Positions 39,517 through 46,186 of a stretch of 46,186 nt of DNA are shown here, piece after piece. The stretch spans positions 1 to 46,186 of the forward strand of contig CACWZP010000030.1 of NCBI GenBank assembly GCA_902765395.1, given 5' to 3'. This DNA comes from an uncultured Eubacteriales bacterium (GTDB lineage: Bacteria; Bacillota; Clostridia; Christensenellales; Aristaeellaceae). Every line of letters begins with the position of its first letter. Positions within the stretch are counted from its first letter, which is position 1. The position numbers were made by a program, and so were the translations under genes. The notes below the pieces were generated by a model. It worked only from the letters and a program-made list of their open reading frames with translations. It did not search any database and had not been told where the DNA came from.

Positions 39517-40113
39517 ATGGCAAAGAACAATCGCTGCGGCTGCGGATCGCGCCGCAATAACAATAATGGCTATGGCTGCCTGAACTGCGTGGGCGGCCGG
39601 TATCGCTGGGACGACTATCCCTATTACCCCGGCCCCTGCCCGGACGTGAACGGCTGCTATGACAACGACAACGACGACGATGAGAATTGCGAGTGCCGTC
39701 GCCGCCGCCATCGCCGCCGGGGGCGCTGCGACTTCGGCCTGTTCATGGCCATGCTGCCCATGGCGGTGACCGCCAACGGCATCATCCCCCTGACCAACAA
39801 CAACTGCCTGATCGACAACGGCTTCCCGGTGAACAGCGGCCTGATCACCATCGAGGAGAGCGGCACCTACCTGGCCACCTACACCGTGCGCGTGCCCGAG
39901 GGCGCGGCGCTGGATTCCACCATCACGCTGAACGTGAACGAGGCCAGCCAGTCCTCCGCCATCGCCCAGGCGAACGGTTCGTCCACCACCGCCCAGGCCA
40001 TCTTCGACGTCAACGACCGCGCCACCCTCACCATGCGGTCCTCCGAGGCCATCAACATCACCGAATCCTCGGCCCAGCCGCTGTTCACGCTCTCGCTGGT
40101 CAAGCTGGACTGA
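39517..40113 (+). CDS. Cys/Asn-rich surface protein with BclA-like C-terminal domain
   Basis: A 198-residue protein; the ATG at 39517 has AAAGGAG 10 nt upstream. The N-terminal 70 residues are low complexity: Cys-, Asn-, Gly-, Tyr- and Arg-rich with an acidic DNDNDDDENCECRRRRHRRR tract, no signal peptide. The C-terminal 125 residues form a jelly-roll-like beta domain resembling the C-terminus of BclA-type exosporium proteins: GIIPLTNNNCLIDN, SGLITIEESGTYLATYTVRV, LNVNEASQSSAIAQA and LFTLSLVKLD. A disulfide-linked spore coat or exosporium role is plausible. It stands alone, with GC hairpins after it. Confidence 0.7.
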   Translation: MAKNNRCGCGSRRNNNNGYGCLNCVGGRYRWDDYPYYPGPCPDVNGCYDNDNDDDENCECRRRRHRRRGRCDFGLFMAMLPMAVTANGIIPLTNNNCLIDNGFPVNSGLITIEESGTYLATYTVRVPEGAALDSTITLNVNEASQSSAIAQANGSSTTAQAIFDVNDRATLTMRSSEAINITESSAQPLFTLSLVKLD

Positions 40114-40131
40114 AATAAACTTCCCCACCAC

Positions 40132-40296
40132 GGGGCGCGGCGCCTGCCGCGCCCCCAGACCGCCGACAAAGCCCGCAAACGCAGAAATTCCCTGAAATAC
40201 CGCTGCGCGGAGGGAATTTCTGCTTCCTGTGTCAGGACAGCCTGCCAATTTCGGTTACTTACGCTTGTGTAAGCGCCCTCATTGGCAGGCTGTCCT
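40132..40296. terminator. Three successive hairpins after the BclA-like gene
   Basis: GGGGCGCGGC/GCCGCGCCCC (40132-40155), GCAGAAATTCCCT/AGGGAATTTCTGC (40181-40223) and AGGACAGCCTGCCAAT/ATTGGCAGGCTGTCCT (40234-40249/40281-40296) are all perfect. The last has an inner CGCTT-GTGT-AAGCG stem. One or more probably end transcription. The rest of the gap to 40514 shows only a promoter. Confidence 0.7.
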
Positions 40297-40380
40297 TCCT
40301 TGGCTTGCAGGCTTTGTCCACGGCCTGTCAGTCTGTTGGCTTTGTCAACATCCTGATGGCGCCTGCCGCGCCCCTTTTCG

Positions 40381-40409
40381 TTGACTTTTGATGGACATTC
40401 TGTTATACT
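40381..40409 (+). promoter_or_regulatory. Sigma-A promoter of the deacetylase-dut operon
   Basis: TTGACT (40381-40386) and TATACT (40404-40409) are separated by 17 bp. The leader is about 100 nt, ending in GAGGGGGG before the ATG at 40515. Confidence 0.85.
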
Positions 40410-40514
40410 TTATGCACCATAACTGGAAGTATGCCCTCTGGCCGCCCTGTGGGCGGGCGGGCGCTTCCCATCCCATTTTGTTTTGTGCCGCGCAGGCATT
40501 GAGGGGGGTTCAAT

Positions 40515-41849
40515 ATGCCGAATCGCTACAGCAGGCCCATGGTTTCCCGGGCAAGGCGCCGCGCCATGGATCGCAAGCGGCTGATCATCGGCGGCGGCGC
40601 GCTGGCGGCGCTGGTCGTGGTGCTGCTGGTGGTGCTGCTCATTCCCAAGGGCGGCCATCCGGATAACTCCGTGGAGGCGGTCGCTCCCGCGGCCACCCCC
40701 GAACTGACGGCGGCGCCCGTGGTGGAGGCCGAGCCGGAGATCGAGGCGGAGCCCCAGACGCCCACGCCCGAGCCCGCGCCCACGCCGGATCCCGATATGT
40801 CCGCGCTGGCCGCCCAGCGCGCGCTGACCCGCCCCACACCCACGGCGGAGGGCTTCATACCCGTGTTCTCCAAGGCCGAAACCGAGGAAAAGATCATCGC
40901 CATCACCGTGGACGACTGCTTCCAGGCCGACAACCTCCAGCAGATCGTGGACAAGGCCATCGAGTGCGACGCGAAGCTGACCATCTTCCCCATCGGCAAG
41001 AACGTGATCCGCTCCAAGCACAAGCAGATTTTGAAGTACGCCTGGGAAAACGGCATGGAGCTGGAGAACCACACCATGACCCACTCGGGCCTGTTCAACC
41101 TCACCGCGGACAAGCTGGCCGAGCAGGTGTACATGCAGCAGATGGCCCTCAGTTACATACTGGGCGTGGAATACCAGTGCCACTTCCTGCGCCCCCGCGG
41201 CGGCGACGCCCGCAAGGACCAGCGCATGCAGATGTACGCCAAGCAGATGGGCTACTATGGCATCGCCCACTGGTCGGCGGACGGCAAGTACGACGACAAC
41301 AAGCTGGCCAAGTGGCTGAAGCCCGGCGCCATATACCTGTTCCACACCACCGATACCGACCTGGACAAGCTGCTGCGCTTCATCCCCTGGGTGAAGGAGA
41401 AGGGCTACCAGATGGTGACGCTGAACGAGATGTTCGGCTATCCCGAAAACGAGACCAGCGAGCTGACCATCCCCATCTCCGAGCACGTGATTCCGCCGCT
41501 GGAGCCCTATGAGATGGTGTATGTGCCGCTGAAGGCCACCACCTATTCCTGGGAGGCCTATCTGCTCCAGGAAAAGCTGATCGCGCTGGGCTACCTGGAC
41601 GGCAAGCCGGACGGCGTCTACGGCCCGGGCTGCGCCAAGGCCATCGCCAAGTATCAGCAGGATCACGGCATGGAGGCCAACGGCGTGGCCGACGCCGACC
41701 TGGTGCGCACCCTGCTGGAGACCGACACCGGCGCGCCTTCGACCGGCGGCGTGACCGATGATTCGGAGGAGGACGAGAGCGCCTATGCCGACGATGCCGC
41801 CGACACCGCCGGGGAGGACGCCGCCTCCGAAGAGGGCACGGGCGCATGA
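40515..41849 (+). CDS. Membrane-anchored polysaccharide deacetylase with PG-binding domain
   Basis: A 444-residue type II membrane protein: helix at about 23-44, Pro/Thr/Glu linker (about 50-110), NodB-type deacetylase domain (about 125-315), peptidoglycan-binding domain (YLLQEKLIALGYLDGKPDGV region) and an acidic C-terminal tail (SEEDESAYADDAADTAGEDA). Catalytic residues are intact: Asp133-Asp134 in ITVDDC, His186 and His190 in ENHTMTHS (zinc), FLRPRGGD and His277 in YLFHTT. It should remove N-acetyl groups from peptidoglycan or another wall glycan outside the cell. Its paralogue at 36438 shares all domains but not the catalytic residues. It overlaps dut by ATGA. Confidence 0.9.
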   Translation: MPNRYSRPMVSRARRRAMDRKRLIIGGGALAALVVVLLVVLLIPKGGHPDNSVEAVAPAATPELTAAPVVEAEPEIEAEPQTPTPEPAPTPDPDMSALAAQRALTRPTPTAEGFIPVFSKAETEEKIIAITVDDCFQADNLQQIVDKAIECDAKLTIFPIGKNVIRSKHKQILKYAWENGMELENHTMTHSGLFNLTADKLAEQVYMQQMALSYILGVEYQCHFLRPRGGDARKDQRMQMYAKQMGYYGIAHWSADGKYDDNKLAKWLKPGAIYLFHTTDTDLDKLLRFIPWVKEKGYQMVTLNEMFGYPENETSELTIPISEHVIPPLEPYEMVYVPLKATTYSWEAYLLQEKLIALGYLDGKPDGVYGPGCAKAIAKYQQDHGMEANGVADADLVRTLLETDTGAPSTGGVTDDSEEDESAYADDAADTAGEDAASEEGTGA

Positions 41850-42340
41850 GCCGCGTGGCGCGCTTCATGCGCGTGAGCGGCGAGCGCTTCAGGGCGGACT
41901 GGCAGGACGCCTTTCCCGGCGCGCCCGTCCCGGATTTCCCCGAACTGCCCCGGCGGGCCACGGCCTTCTCCGCGGGCTACGACTTCTTCGCTCCCGCGGC
42001 GTTCAGCCTTGAGAGCGGCGAGACGATCAAAATCCCCACCGGCGTGCGCGCGCGCATCGACGGCGGCTGGGTGCTGATGCTGTTCCCCCGGAGCGGACTG
42101 GGCTTCAAGTACCGCCTGCGGTTGGACAACACCGTGGGCGTCGTGGACGCGGACTACTTCGGCGCGAAGAACGAGGGCCACATCTTCGTCAAGCTCACCA
42201 ACTGCGGCGAAAAGCCCCTGTCCGTCGCGGCCGGCGAGGCCTTCTGCCAGGGCGTGTTCCTGCCCTATGGCCTCACCGAGGACGACGCCGCCGAGGGCTT
42301 GCGGATCGGCGGATTCGGAAGCACGAACGCTGAGAGTTAA
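41846..42340 (+). CDS. dut: dUTP diphosphatase, trimeric dUTPase family
   Basis: A 164-residue enzyme hydrolysing dUTP to dUMP. Five dUTPase motifs can be followed: SAGYDFFAP (motif 1), PRSGLGFKY (2, phosphate-binding RSG), LDNTVGVVDADYFG (3, catalytic Asp and Tyr), GEAFCQGVFLPY (4) and RIGGFGST (5, C-terminal lid). The 4-nt overlap with a wall deacetylase gene is an unusual pairing. The last residues and TAA come from the heptamer arm that begins here, immediately after the motif 5 lid. Confidence 0.92.
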   Translation: MSRVARFMRVSGERFRADWQDAFPGAPVPDFPELPRRATAFSAGYDFFAPAAFSLESGETIKIPTGVRARIDGGWVLMLFPRSGLGFKYRLRLDNTVGVVDADYFGAKNEGHIFVKLTNCGEKPLSVAAGEAFCQGVFLPYGLTEDDAAEGLRIGGFGSTNAES

Positions 42341-42470
42341 GAGTTGAGAGTTTAGAGTTTAATGTTGGCCGGGGAACCGCATTGGCTCCTTCTTATTCCC
42401 AAAAAACAAAACAAATCCCGCAGGGATTTGCGCCGCAACTAAACTCTGAACTCTATTCTCTAAACTCTGC
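42331..42470. repeat. Heptamer-arm intergenic element, family A (dut-nucleotidyltransferase)
   Basis: The left arm (42331-42362) has units GAGTTAA, GAGTTGA, GAGTTTA, GAGTTTA; the right arm (42439-42470) is inverted (CTAAACTCTGAACTCT and CTCTAAACTCT). Stops at 42331, 42338 and 42345 cover all three frames in 17 nt; more follow at 42353 and 42360. The interior holds CAAATCCC-GCA-GGGATTTG (42412-42430), the hairpin shared with the family B element at 7458. Confidence 0.88.
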
Positions 42471-42505
42471 AAAATATCATATCATATATGAAAGGAACCA
42501 TACAC

Positions 42506-43405
42506 ATGAACACTACCCTGGTGGTCATGGCCGCGGGCATGGCTTCCCGCTACGGCGGCAACAAGCAGATCGCCGGCATGGGCCCCAACAACGAGATCCT
42601 GCTGGAGTATTCCGTGTGCGACGCGATGCGCGCGGGCTTCAATAAGGTGGTCTTCATCATCCGGCCCGACATGCTGGACGCCATGAAGCGGATCTGCGGC
42701 GACAAGCTGGCCAGGAAGATCCGGGTGGAATACGCGTTCCAGGACTATTCCTCCCTGCCCGCGTGGTATCGGGTGCCCGAGGGCCGCACCAAGCCCTTCG
42801 GCACGGTGCACGCCGTGCTCTGCGCCCGGGATTGCGTGAAGGAACCCTTCGCGGTCATCAACGCCGACGACTACTACGGCGTGGATTCCTTCCAGAAGAT
42901 GCACGACTTCCTGGCGGCGGAGGCCGACGCCTCCAGGGCCGCCATGGTGGGCTATCGCCTGAAGAACACCGTGTCCATCCACGGCGCGGTCACCCGCGGT
43001 GTGTGCAGGGTGGAGGACGGCCGCATGGTGGATGTGGACGAGGTGACCAGCATCCGCCTGTTTGAGGATGGCCGCATCGCCGACACCTCCGCCGGCGAGC
43101 CCGGCCGCGACCTGGACCCCGATTCCCTGGTGTCCATGAACTTCTGGGGCTTCCGGCCCGCCATATTCGACGCCATGCAGGCCTATTTCGAGGCGTTCCT
43201 GAAGCAGGCCGATCCCGCCGACATCAAGTGCGAGTGCCTGCTGCCGGTGATGGTGGACGCGCTGCTGAAGGGCGGCAGGATCACCGTGGACATGCTGGAG
43301 ACCGAGGCCGCCTGGTTCGGCGTCACCTACCAGGAGGATCGCCCGATGGTGCAGCAGTCCCTGCGGGAGCTGCACGCCCGGGGCGTGTATCCCGAGAAGC
43401 TGTAA
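42506..43405 (+). CDS. Sugar-phosphate nucleotidyltransferase-like protein
   Basis: A 299-residue GT-A-type nucleotidyltransferase. The ATG at 42506 has AAAGGAA 9 nt upstream; the ATG at 42488 precedes that site. It opens TTLVVMAAGMASRYGGNKQI (nucleotide-binding signature G-x-G-x-R variant), then FVIINADDYYG-like AVINADDYYGV for the metal Asp pair, and RTKPFGTVHAVLCA. This subgroup, common in Firmicutes, is related to NTP transferases that make NDP-sugars; the sugar is unknown. No glycan-pathway partners adjoin. Confidence 0.85.
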   Translation: MNTTLVVMAAGMASRYGGNKQIAGMGPNNEILLEYSVCDAMRAGFNKVVFIIRPDMLDAMKRICGDKLARKIRVEYAFQDYSSLPAWYRVPEGRTKPFGTVHAVLCARDCVKEPFAVINADDYYGVDSFQKMHDFLAAEADASRAAMVGYRLKNTVSIHGAVTRGVCRVEDGRMVDVDEVTSIRLFEDGRIADTSAGEPGRDLDPDSLVSMNFWGFRPAIFDAMQAYFEAFLKQADPADIKCECLLPVMVDALLKGGRITVDMLETEAAWFGVTYQEDRPMVQQSLRELHARGVYPEKL

Positions 43406-43472
43406 AAATGTCATGAGAACGGCCGGGGCCGTATTCCATACCTGTCAATCAATATAAAAGGAAGATATTGCC

Positions 43473-44234
43473 ATGAGTTCCAACAAACCCAAATTCCTCT
43501 CCCGCCTGCGCACGTCGGACAAGGTTATCCTGGGCGCGGTCACCGTGCTGCTGGTGGTGACGATCGTCCTGAACATCCTGCAGGCCTGCGGGCTGTCCCT
43601 GATCAACCAGGCGGTCATGCTGTTTGTGCCCGTGCTGGCGCTGTTTGTGCTGGTGGCCTGGGGCATTTACGCGCTGATCCGGCGCATCGGCAGCCGCGGC
43701 GTGCGCATTACGGTGGGCATCGTTGCCGCCATGCTGGCCATGCTGGTGATGACGGTGGGCTATACCTATCTCAGCTTCATCGCCTTCACCGCCATGCCCC
43801 ACCAGTACAGCACCCTGACGGATGCCAACGGCGGGCACCGGATGGTGGTGCTCTGGCAGTTTGAATCGGACGCCGAGCACAGCGAAGCGAGCATCGCCCA
43901 GCGCAAGGCCGCGCGGCTGGAGGCCTATCCCGACAGCGGCGAGGACACCCGCGGGGAGGACTTCATCGTGGTCTTCCGGGCCTATCCCAAGGTGGCGGGG
44001 CTGTTCTATCGCTCCAAGGCCGATGTGCAGGGCGAGGTCTACCTGGCCTACACCGGCAATGTCGGCCCGCTGGACGTCATCCAGCCCGCCGAGGGCTCGG
44101 ATGCCGAACCCGTGACCATCGAGACGCCCCGCGGCACCATGATGCTGGAGTGGCTGGACGACAATTCCACCGCCCACTTCTACGTGAAGGATCCCGGCAC
44201 CGCCGAGGGTGGCGAGTGCACGGTGAAGTTTTGA
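43473..44234 (+). CDS. Membrane protein of unknown function
   Basis: A 253-residue protein with three hydrophobic segments (about 17-37, 43-68 and 75-99) followed by an extracytoplasmic domain of about 150 residues with alternating strands (MVVLWQFESD, FIVVFRAYPK, EVYLAYTGN, GTMMLEWLDDN, AHFYVKDPG). No family is recognised. AAAGGAAG precedes the ATG by about 8 nt. A strong intrinsic terminator follows. Confidence 0.7.
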   Translation: MSSNKPKFLSRLRTSDKVILGAVTVLLVVTIVLNILQACGLSLINQAVMLFVPVLALFVLVAWGIYALIRRIGSRGVRITVGIVAAMLAMLVMTVGYTYLSFIAFTAMPHQYSTLTDANGGHRMVVLWQFESDAEHSEASIAQRKAARLEAYPDSGEDTRGEDFIVVFRAYPKVAGLFYRSKADVQGEVYLAYTGNVGPLDVIQPAEGSDAEPVTIETPRGTMMLEWLDDNSTAHFYVKDPGTAEGGECTVKF

Positions 44235-44254
44235 CCGACGGCTCCATATCTCAT

Positions 44255-44291
44255 CCCCCTTTCGCATATCCTGTGCGGAAGGGGGTTTTTT
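44255..44291 (+). terminator. Intrinsic terminator overlapping the next ribosome-binding site
   Basis: CCCCCTTTCGCA (44255-44266) pairs with TGCGGAAGGGGG (44274-44285), followed by TTTTTT (44286-44291). The right arm's AGGGGG lies exactly 6 nt before the ATG at 44292, so the same bases could be a Shine-Dalgarno site for the next gene. Confidence 0.88.
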
Positions 44292-45428
44292 ATGGAAGAA
44301 ACGATCCGCGCCAACCCGAAGCCTTCCCCGGGAAGCACTGTTGGCTTTGTCCCGGCTCGCCCCCGTGAGGGGGAGAGCTGGCGCGGCGAAGCCGTGACTG
44401 AGAGGGGGAACTTGGCTCTTTCCATCCTCAAGCCCCTCGCCGCCCTCGCGCTGATGGCCCTGCTGCTCGCCCGGCCCCAGGCGGCGGCGCTGGGCGCGCT
44501 GCGGGCGATGGCGGCCTGGGCGGCGTCGGTGGCCCCGGCAGTGTTCCCGTTCCTGGCGCTGATGCCGCTGTTGACCTGCGACGAGGCCGCCCGGGCCTAT
44601 GAGAAGCTGCTGGGCGGATTGACCGCCCGCCTCTTTCGCCTCCCCGGTGCGGCGGCCCCGGCCATGGTGATCGGCATGGTCGCCGGAGTGCCCGCGGGCC
44701 CCCTCGCGGCCCGGAGCGTCGCCGCCCGCACCGGCCTGGACCGGGGCCAGCTCCAGCGCCTCGCCATCGCCGCCATGGGCTTCAGCCCCGCGTTTTTGAT
44801 CAGCGGCGTCGGCGCGGGCATGCTGGGCAGCGCGGCGCTGGGCTGGCGGCTGGCGCTGTCCCAGATCCTCTCCCAGCTGACCCTGGCCCTGCTGCTGCGA
44901 AAGGCCTGGCGCAATCGCAACGGGCCCGTCGCGGACGCGGGCCCCCTTCACCAGGACGGCGCGATCCGCGGCGCGGTGCTGGCGGCGCTCACCATCTGCG
45001 GCTACATGGCGCTGTTCGGCGCGCTGGCCCGGGCGGCGGGCGGCCTGCTGGGGGATCGGGTCGGCGGGGCGATCCTGTGCCTGGTGGACGTGCCCTCCGG
45101 CGCGCGTCTGCTGGCGGATCTCCCCCTGCCGATGCAGGCGCGGCTCGTGCTGATCTCCGCGCTGTGCGGCTTCGGCGGCCTGTGCCTGATCGCCCAGTGC
45201 CTGGGCGCGCTGAAGGGCTGCGGCCTGGGCTGGATGGAGTGTCTCGCGCTGCGCGCCCTGGCCGCCATGCTCTGCGCGCTCTACACGCTGCTGGGCCTGC
45301 GGCTCGGCGAAGTCGACTTCCCCGGCCTTGCCATCGGCCTCGCTGACAATCCCCTTGCCGCCGGGGGTTTGTGCGCGTCGGCGCTGGCGGTTCCCGTGCT
45401 CCTCAAAATGAGAGAATCCATATCTTAA
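44292..45428 (+). CDS. YlbJ-like sporulation membrane protein
   Basis: A 378-residue polytopic membrane protein with about eight helices. VAPAVFPFLALMPLL, FRLPGAAAPAMVIGMVAGVP then AGPLAARS, and AIAAMGFSPAFLISGVGAG match YlbJ, a nucleoside-recognition/gate-domain protein needed for spore cortex in Bacillus. The start is uncertain: ATG 44292 follows the terminator T-run and its first 40 residues derive from a dispersed GC repeat; a GTG (about codon 35) or TTG (about codon 41) just before ALSILKPLAAL gives a more family-like beginning. Confidence 0.75.
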   Translation: MEETIRANPKPSPGSTVGFVPARPREGESWRGEAVTERGNLALSILKPLAALALMALLLARPQAAALGALRAMAAWAASVAPAVFPFLALMPLLTCDEAARAYEKLLGGLTARLFRLPGAAAPAMVIGMVAGVPAGPLAARSVAARTGLDRGQLQRLAIAAMGFSPAFLISGVGAGMLGSAALGWRLALSQILSQLTLALLLRKAWRNRNGPVADAGPLHQDGAIRGAVLAALTICGYMALFGALARAAGGLLGDRVGGAILCLVDVPSGARLLADLPLPMQARLVLISALCGFGGLCLIAQCLGALKGCGLGWMECLALRALAAMLCALYTLLGLRLGEVDFPGLAIGLADNPLAAGGLCASALAVPVLLKMRESIS

Positions 45429-45547
45429 CAAATGAATTTGGCGCCCGATCCGCCGAATTACCCATTTTTTACCTGAAAACACCACATATTGTGGTCATAT
45501 AGGCGATAAACACAAGAACTGCCGGGAGCGAAAATGAAAAATAATGC

Positions 45548-45576
45548 TTGACAAAGCCCCTGGAATTTGGTATAAT
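45548..45576 (+). promoter_or_regulatory. rRNA promoter (right operon)
   Basis: TTGACA (45548-45553) and TATAAT (45571-45576), both consensus, are separated by 17 bp. The region 45429-45547 holds nothing else recognisable. Confidence 0.93.
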
Positions 45577-45582
45577 AACACT

Positions 45583-45794
45583 TGCGTTGAATGAAAGTGA
45601 AGCGCAAAGCGAACCTTGAAAACGATACAGAGAGAGAGAAGGAAGAGCCCTATCGAGGGTGCTGAGAGCCGCGAAAGCGGGGAGCGTCCGGATAGGGAGA
45701 AACAGTCAGAATTCATTGAGTGAGACGTCACGGAAGCGGGGAAAGCGGAGGCTTTGGCGAGCCGAAGGGAGTAGCGGTGGAAGTGATGAGGATT
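45583..45794 (+). other. rRNA operon leader (right copy)
   Basis: It shares three blocks with the left leader: GAACCTTGAAAACGATACAG (45609-45636), the AATTCATTGAGT block (45702-45721) and GGCTTTGGCGAGCC (45750-45764). Between them lies a CCCTATC...GATAGGG stem enclosing GCCGCGAAAGCGG that the left copy lacks. Confidence 0.75.

Positions 45795-46186
<392 letters not shown>

Overview
The window comes from a GC-rich, endospore-forming Bacillota, most likely a clostridium. Two lines of evidence support this: the partial 16S rRNA at the right end has a Clostridia-like 5' region (a Christensenellales-type lineage is my guess, not a proven assignment), and the genes include spore-type membrane and coat-like proteins, SpoIIIE/FtsK, MnmE, RimO and PgsA with strong Shine-Dalgarno sites. 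It is an origin-proximal chromosome segment. It holds dnaA, dnaN, a bipartite oriC with DnaA boxes and DnaA-trio-like triplets, a three-site parS array, and the 5' ends of two rRNA operons pointing outward at the two edges.

Layout, left to right. 1-323: 5' end of a leftward rRNA operon with its promoter. 455-5339: solute-binding protein, AI-2E-type permease, HAD hydrolase, RsmF-type rRNA methylase. 5510-11976: a DUF1508 protein, then hisK-coaD-rimO-pgsA and a domain-permuted GH3 glycosidase. 11977-14600: an accessory, repeat-filled stretch with an AT-rich cassette (XRE repressor divergent from two paralogous lipoproteins). 14601-19492: leftward ftsK, cvpA and a membrane-anchored propeller-like protein. 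19718-24260: rightward metallophosphoesterase-like protein, parS array, PflX-type radical SAM, WalJ-type MBL hydrolase, membrane protein, VanX-type dipeptidase. 24779-30913: leftward mnmE, dnaN, dnaA and murG with oriC. 31091-45428: rightward dnaX, RadC-like protein, a small helical protein, a two-component system, a catalytically eroded deacetylase homologue, a LacI regulator, a BclA-like surface protein, an intact deacetylase overlapping dut, a nucleotidyltransferase, a membrane protein and a YlbJ-like protein. 45548-46186: a rightward rRNA operon.

Most genes are housekeeping: replication initiation and clamp loading, chromosome segregation, wall synthesis and remodelling, tRNA/rRNA/ribosomal-protein modification, CoA and phospholipid synthesis. 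The novelty lies mainly between genes. Five intergenic elements have inverted arms built of about 7-nt units, nearly every unit carrying a stop codon. Because 7 is not a multiple of 3, most arms stop all three reading frames within a few units. They lie between co-directional genes at or within a few bases of the upstream stop codon, and one encloses the parS array. A second family consists of hairpins with a conserved 11-nt loop but completely different, fully paired stems. Several other modular repeats (GGCGGCCTGC-bounded blocks with terminators, and others) fill the remaining gaps. Three proteins look like enzymes that have lost catalytic residues: a polysaccharide deacetylase, a metallophosphoesterase and a RadC-type JAB protein.
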